Below, piece after piece: positions 63,995-64,000 of a DNA stretch of 64,000 nucleotides. How positions within the stretch are numbered: the stretch's first letter is position 1; each line of letters starts with the position of its first letter. A program made the position numbers and the translations under genes. This stretch comes from JBOFOR01 sp051659545 (GTDB lineage: Bacteria > Bacillota > Clostridia > Peptostreptococcales > Peptostreptococcaceae): assembly GCF_051659545.1 (NCBI RefSeq), contig NZ_JBOFOR010000273.1:71369-135368 (forward strand). The letters run 5' to 3'. The notes below the pieces were generated by a model. The model made no database searches, was not told where the DNA came from, and saw only the letters and a program-made list of their open reading frames with translations.

Positions 63995-64000
63995 CTTTAT

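Overview
The window is very AT-rich, with strong G-rich Shine-Dalgarno sites, several TTG starts, sporulation-type genes and a Clostridioides-like addAB/sbcCD neighbourhood. This suggests a spore-forming Clostridia chromosome, most likely Peptostreptococcaceae (Clostridioides / Paraclostridium / Paeniclostridium / Romboutsia relatives). The species call is inference; no database was searched.

Left region (1-9469): accessory DNA. It ends in a 3' half tRNA-Leu(CAA) copy (9415-9469) followed by a terminator, the usual junction left when an element integrates into a tRNA gene. The element carries two winged-helix replication-initiator-like proteins, a ribbon-helix-helix protein, iteron-like repeats, a PLD-family nuclease, small membrane proteins and several unknown genes. 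Neither an integrase nor the intact tRNA is in the window, so the element should continue to the left.

9514-31582: chromosome. It holds an ABC exporter, a lipoprotein, a LysR regulator, an M18 aminopeptidase, a DUF896 protein, a MocR regulator, histidinol phosphatase and a SpoVB-like flippase. Next come a Cys-rich coat/exosporium-like protein next to a propeller-like Asp-box protein, a 6S-like RNA candidate, and the histidine-degradation operon hutH-hutU-ftcD-hutI-fchA. Those enzymes convert histidine to glutamate and put the formimino carbon on tetrahydrofolate. A LacI-type regulator lies just upstream.

31583-34740: six small paralogous proteins (57-72 aa), each with a Gly-rich head, two hydrophobic segments and a Cys/Asp-rich tail. 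Most are separately transcribed and have CATA-type boxes upstream that resemble mother-cell sporulation promoters. acpP and one coiled-coil membrane protein sit among them. This is the best candidate here for an undescribed system.

34737-64000: ndpA-like gene, RluA synthase, MFS transporter, methionine gamma-lyase, NAD kinase, YfcE phosphodiesterase, PepT, a CorC-type protein and a compact siroheme reductase. A 500-bp intergenic region holds two candidate small RNAs with C-rich loops and a GC-rich island. Then come sbcDC and a five-gene run ending in addB-addA; its first three genes (AddB-like protein without Walker A, UvrD-type helicase, Fe-S PD-(D/E)XK nuclease) look like a second, split helicase-nuclease. 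The window closes with a CPBP protease, two small genes and a 5S rRNA in minus orientation, the end of an rRNA operon lying further right.
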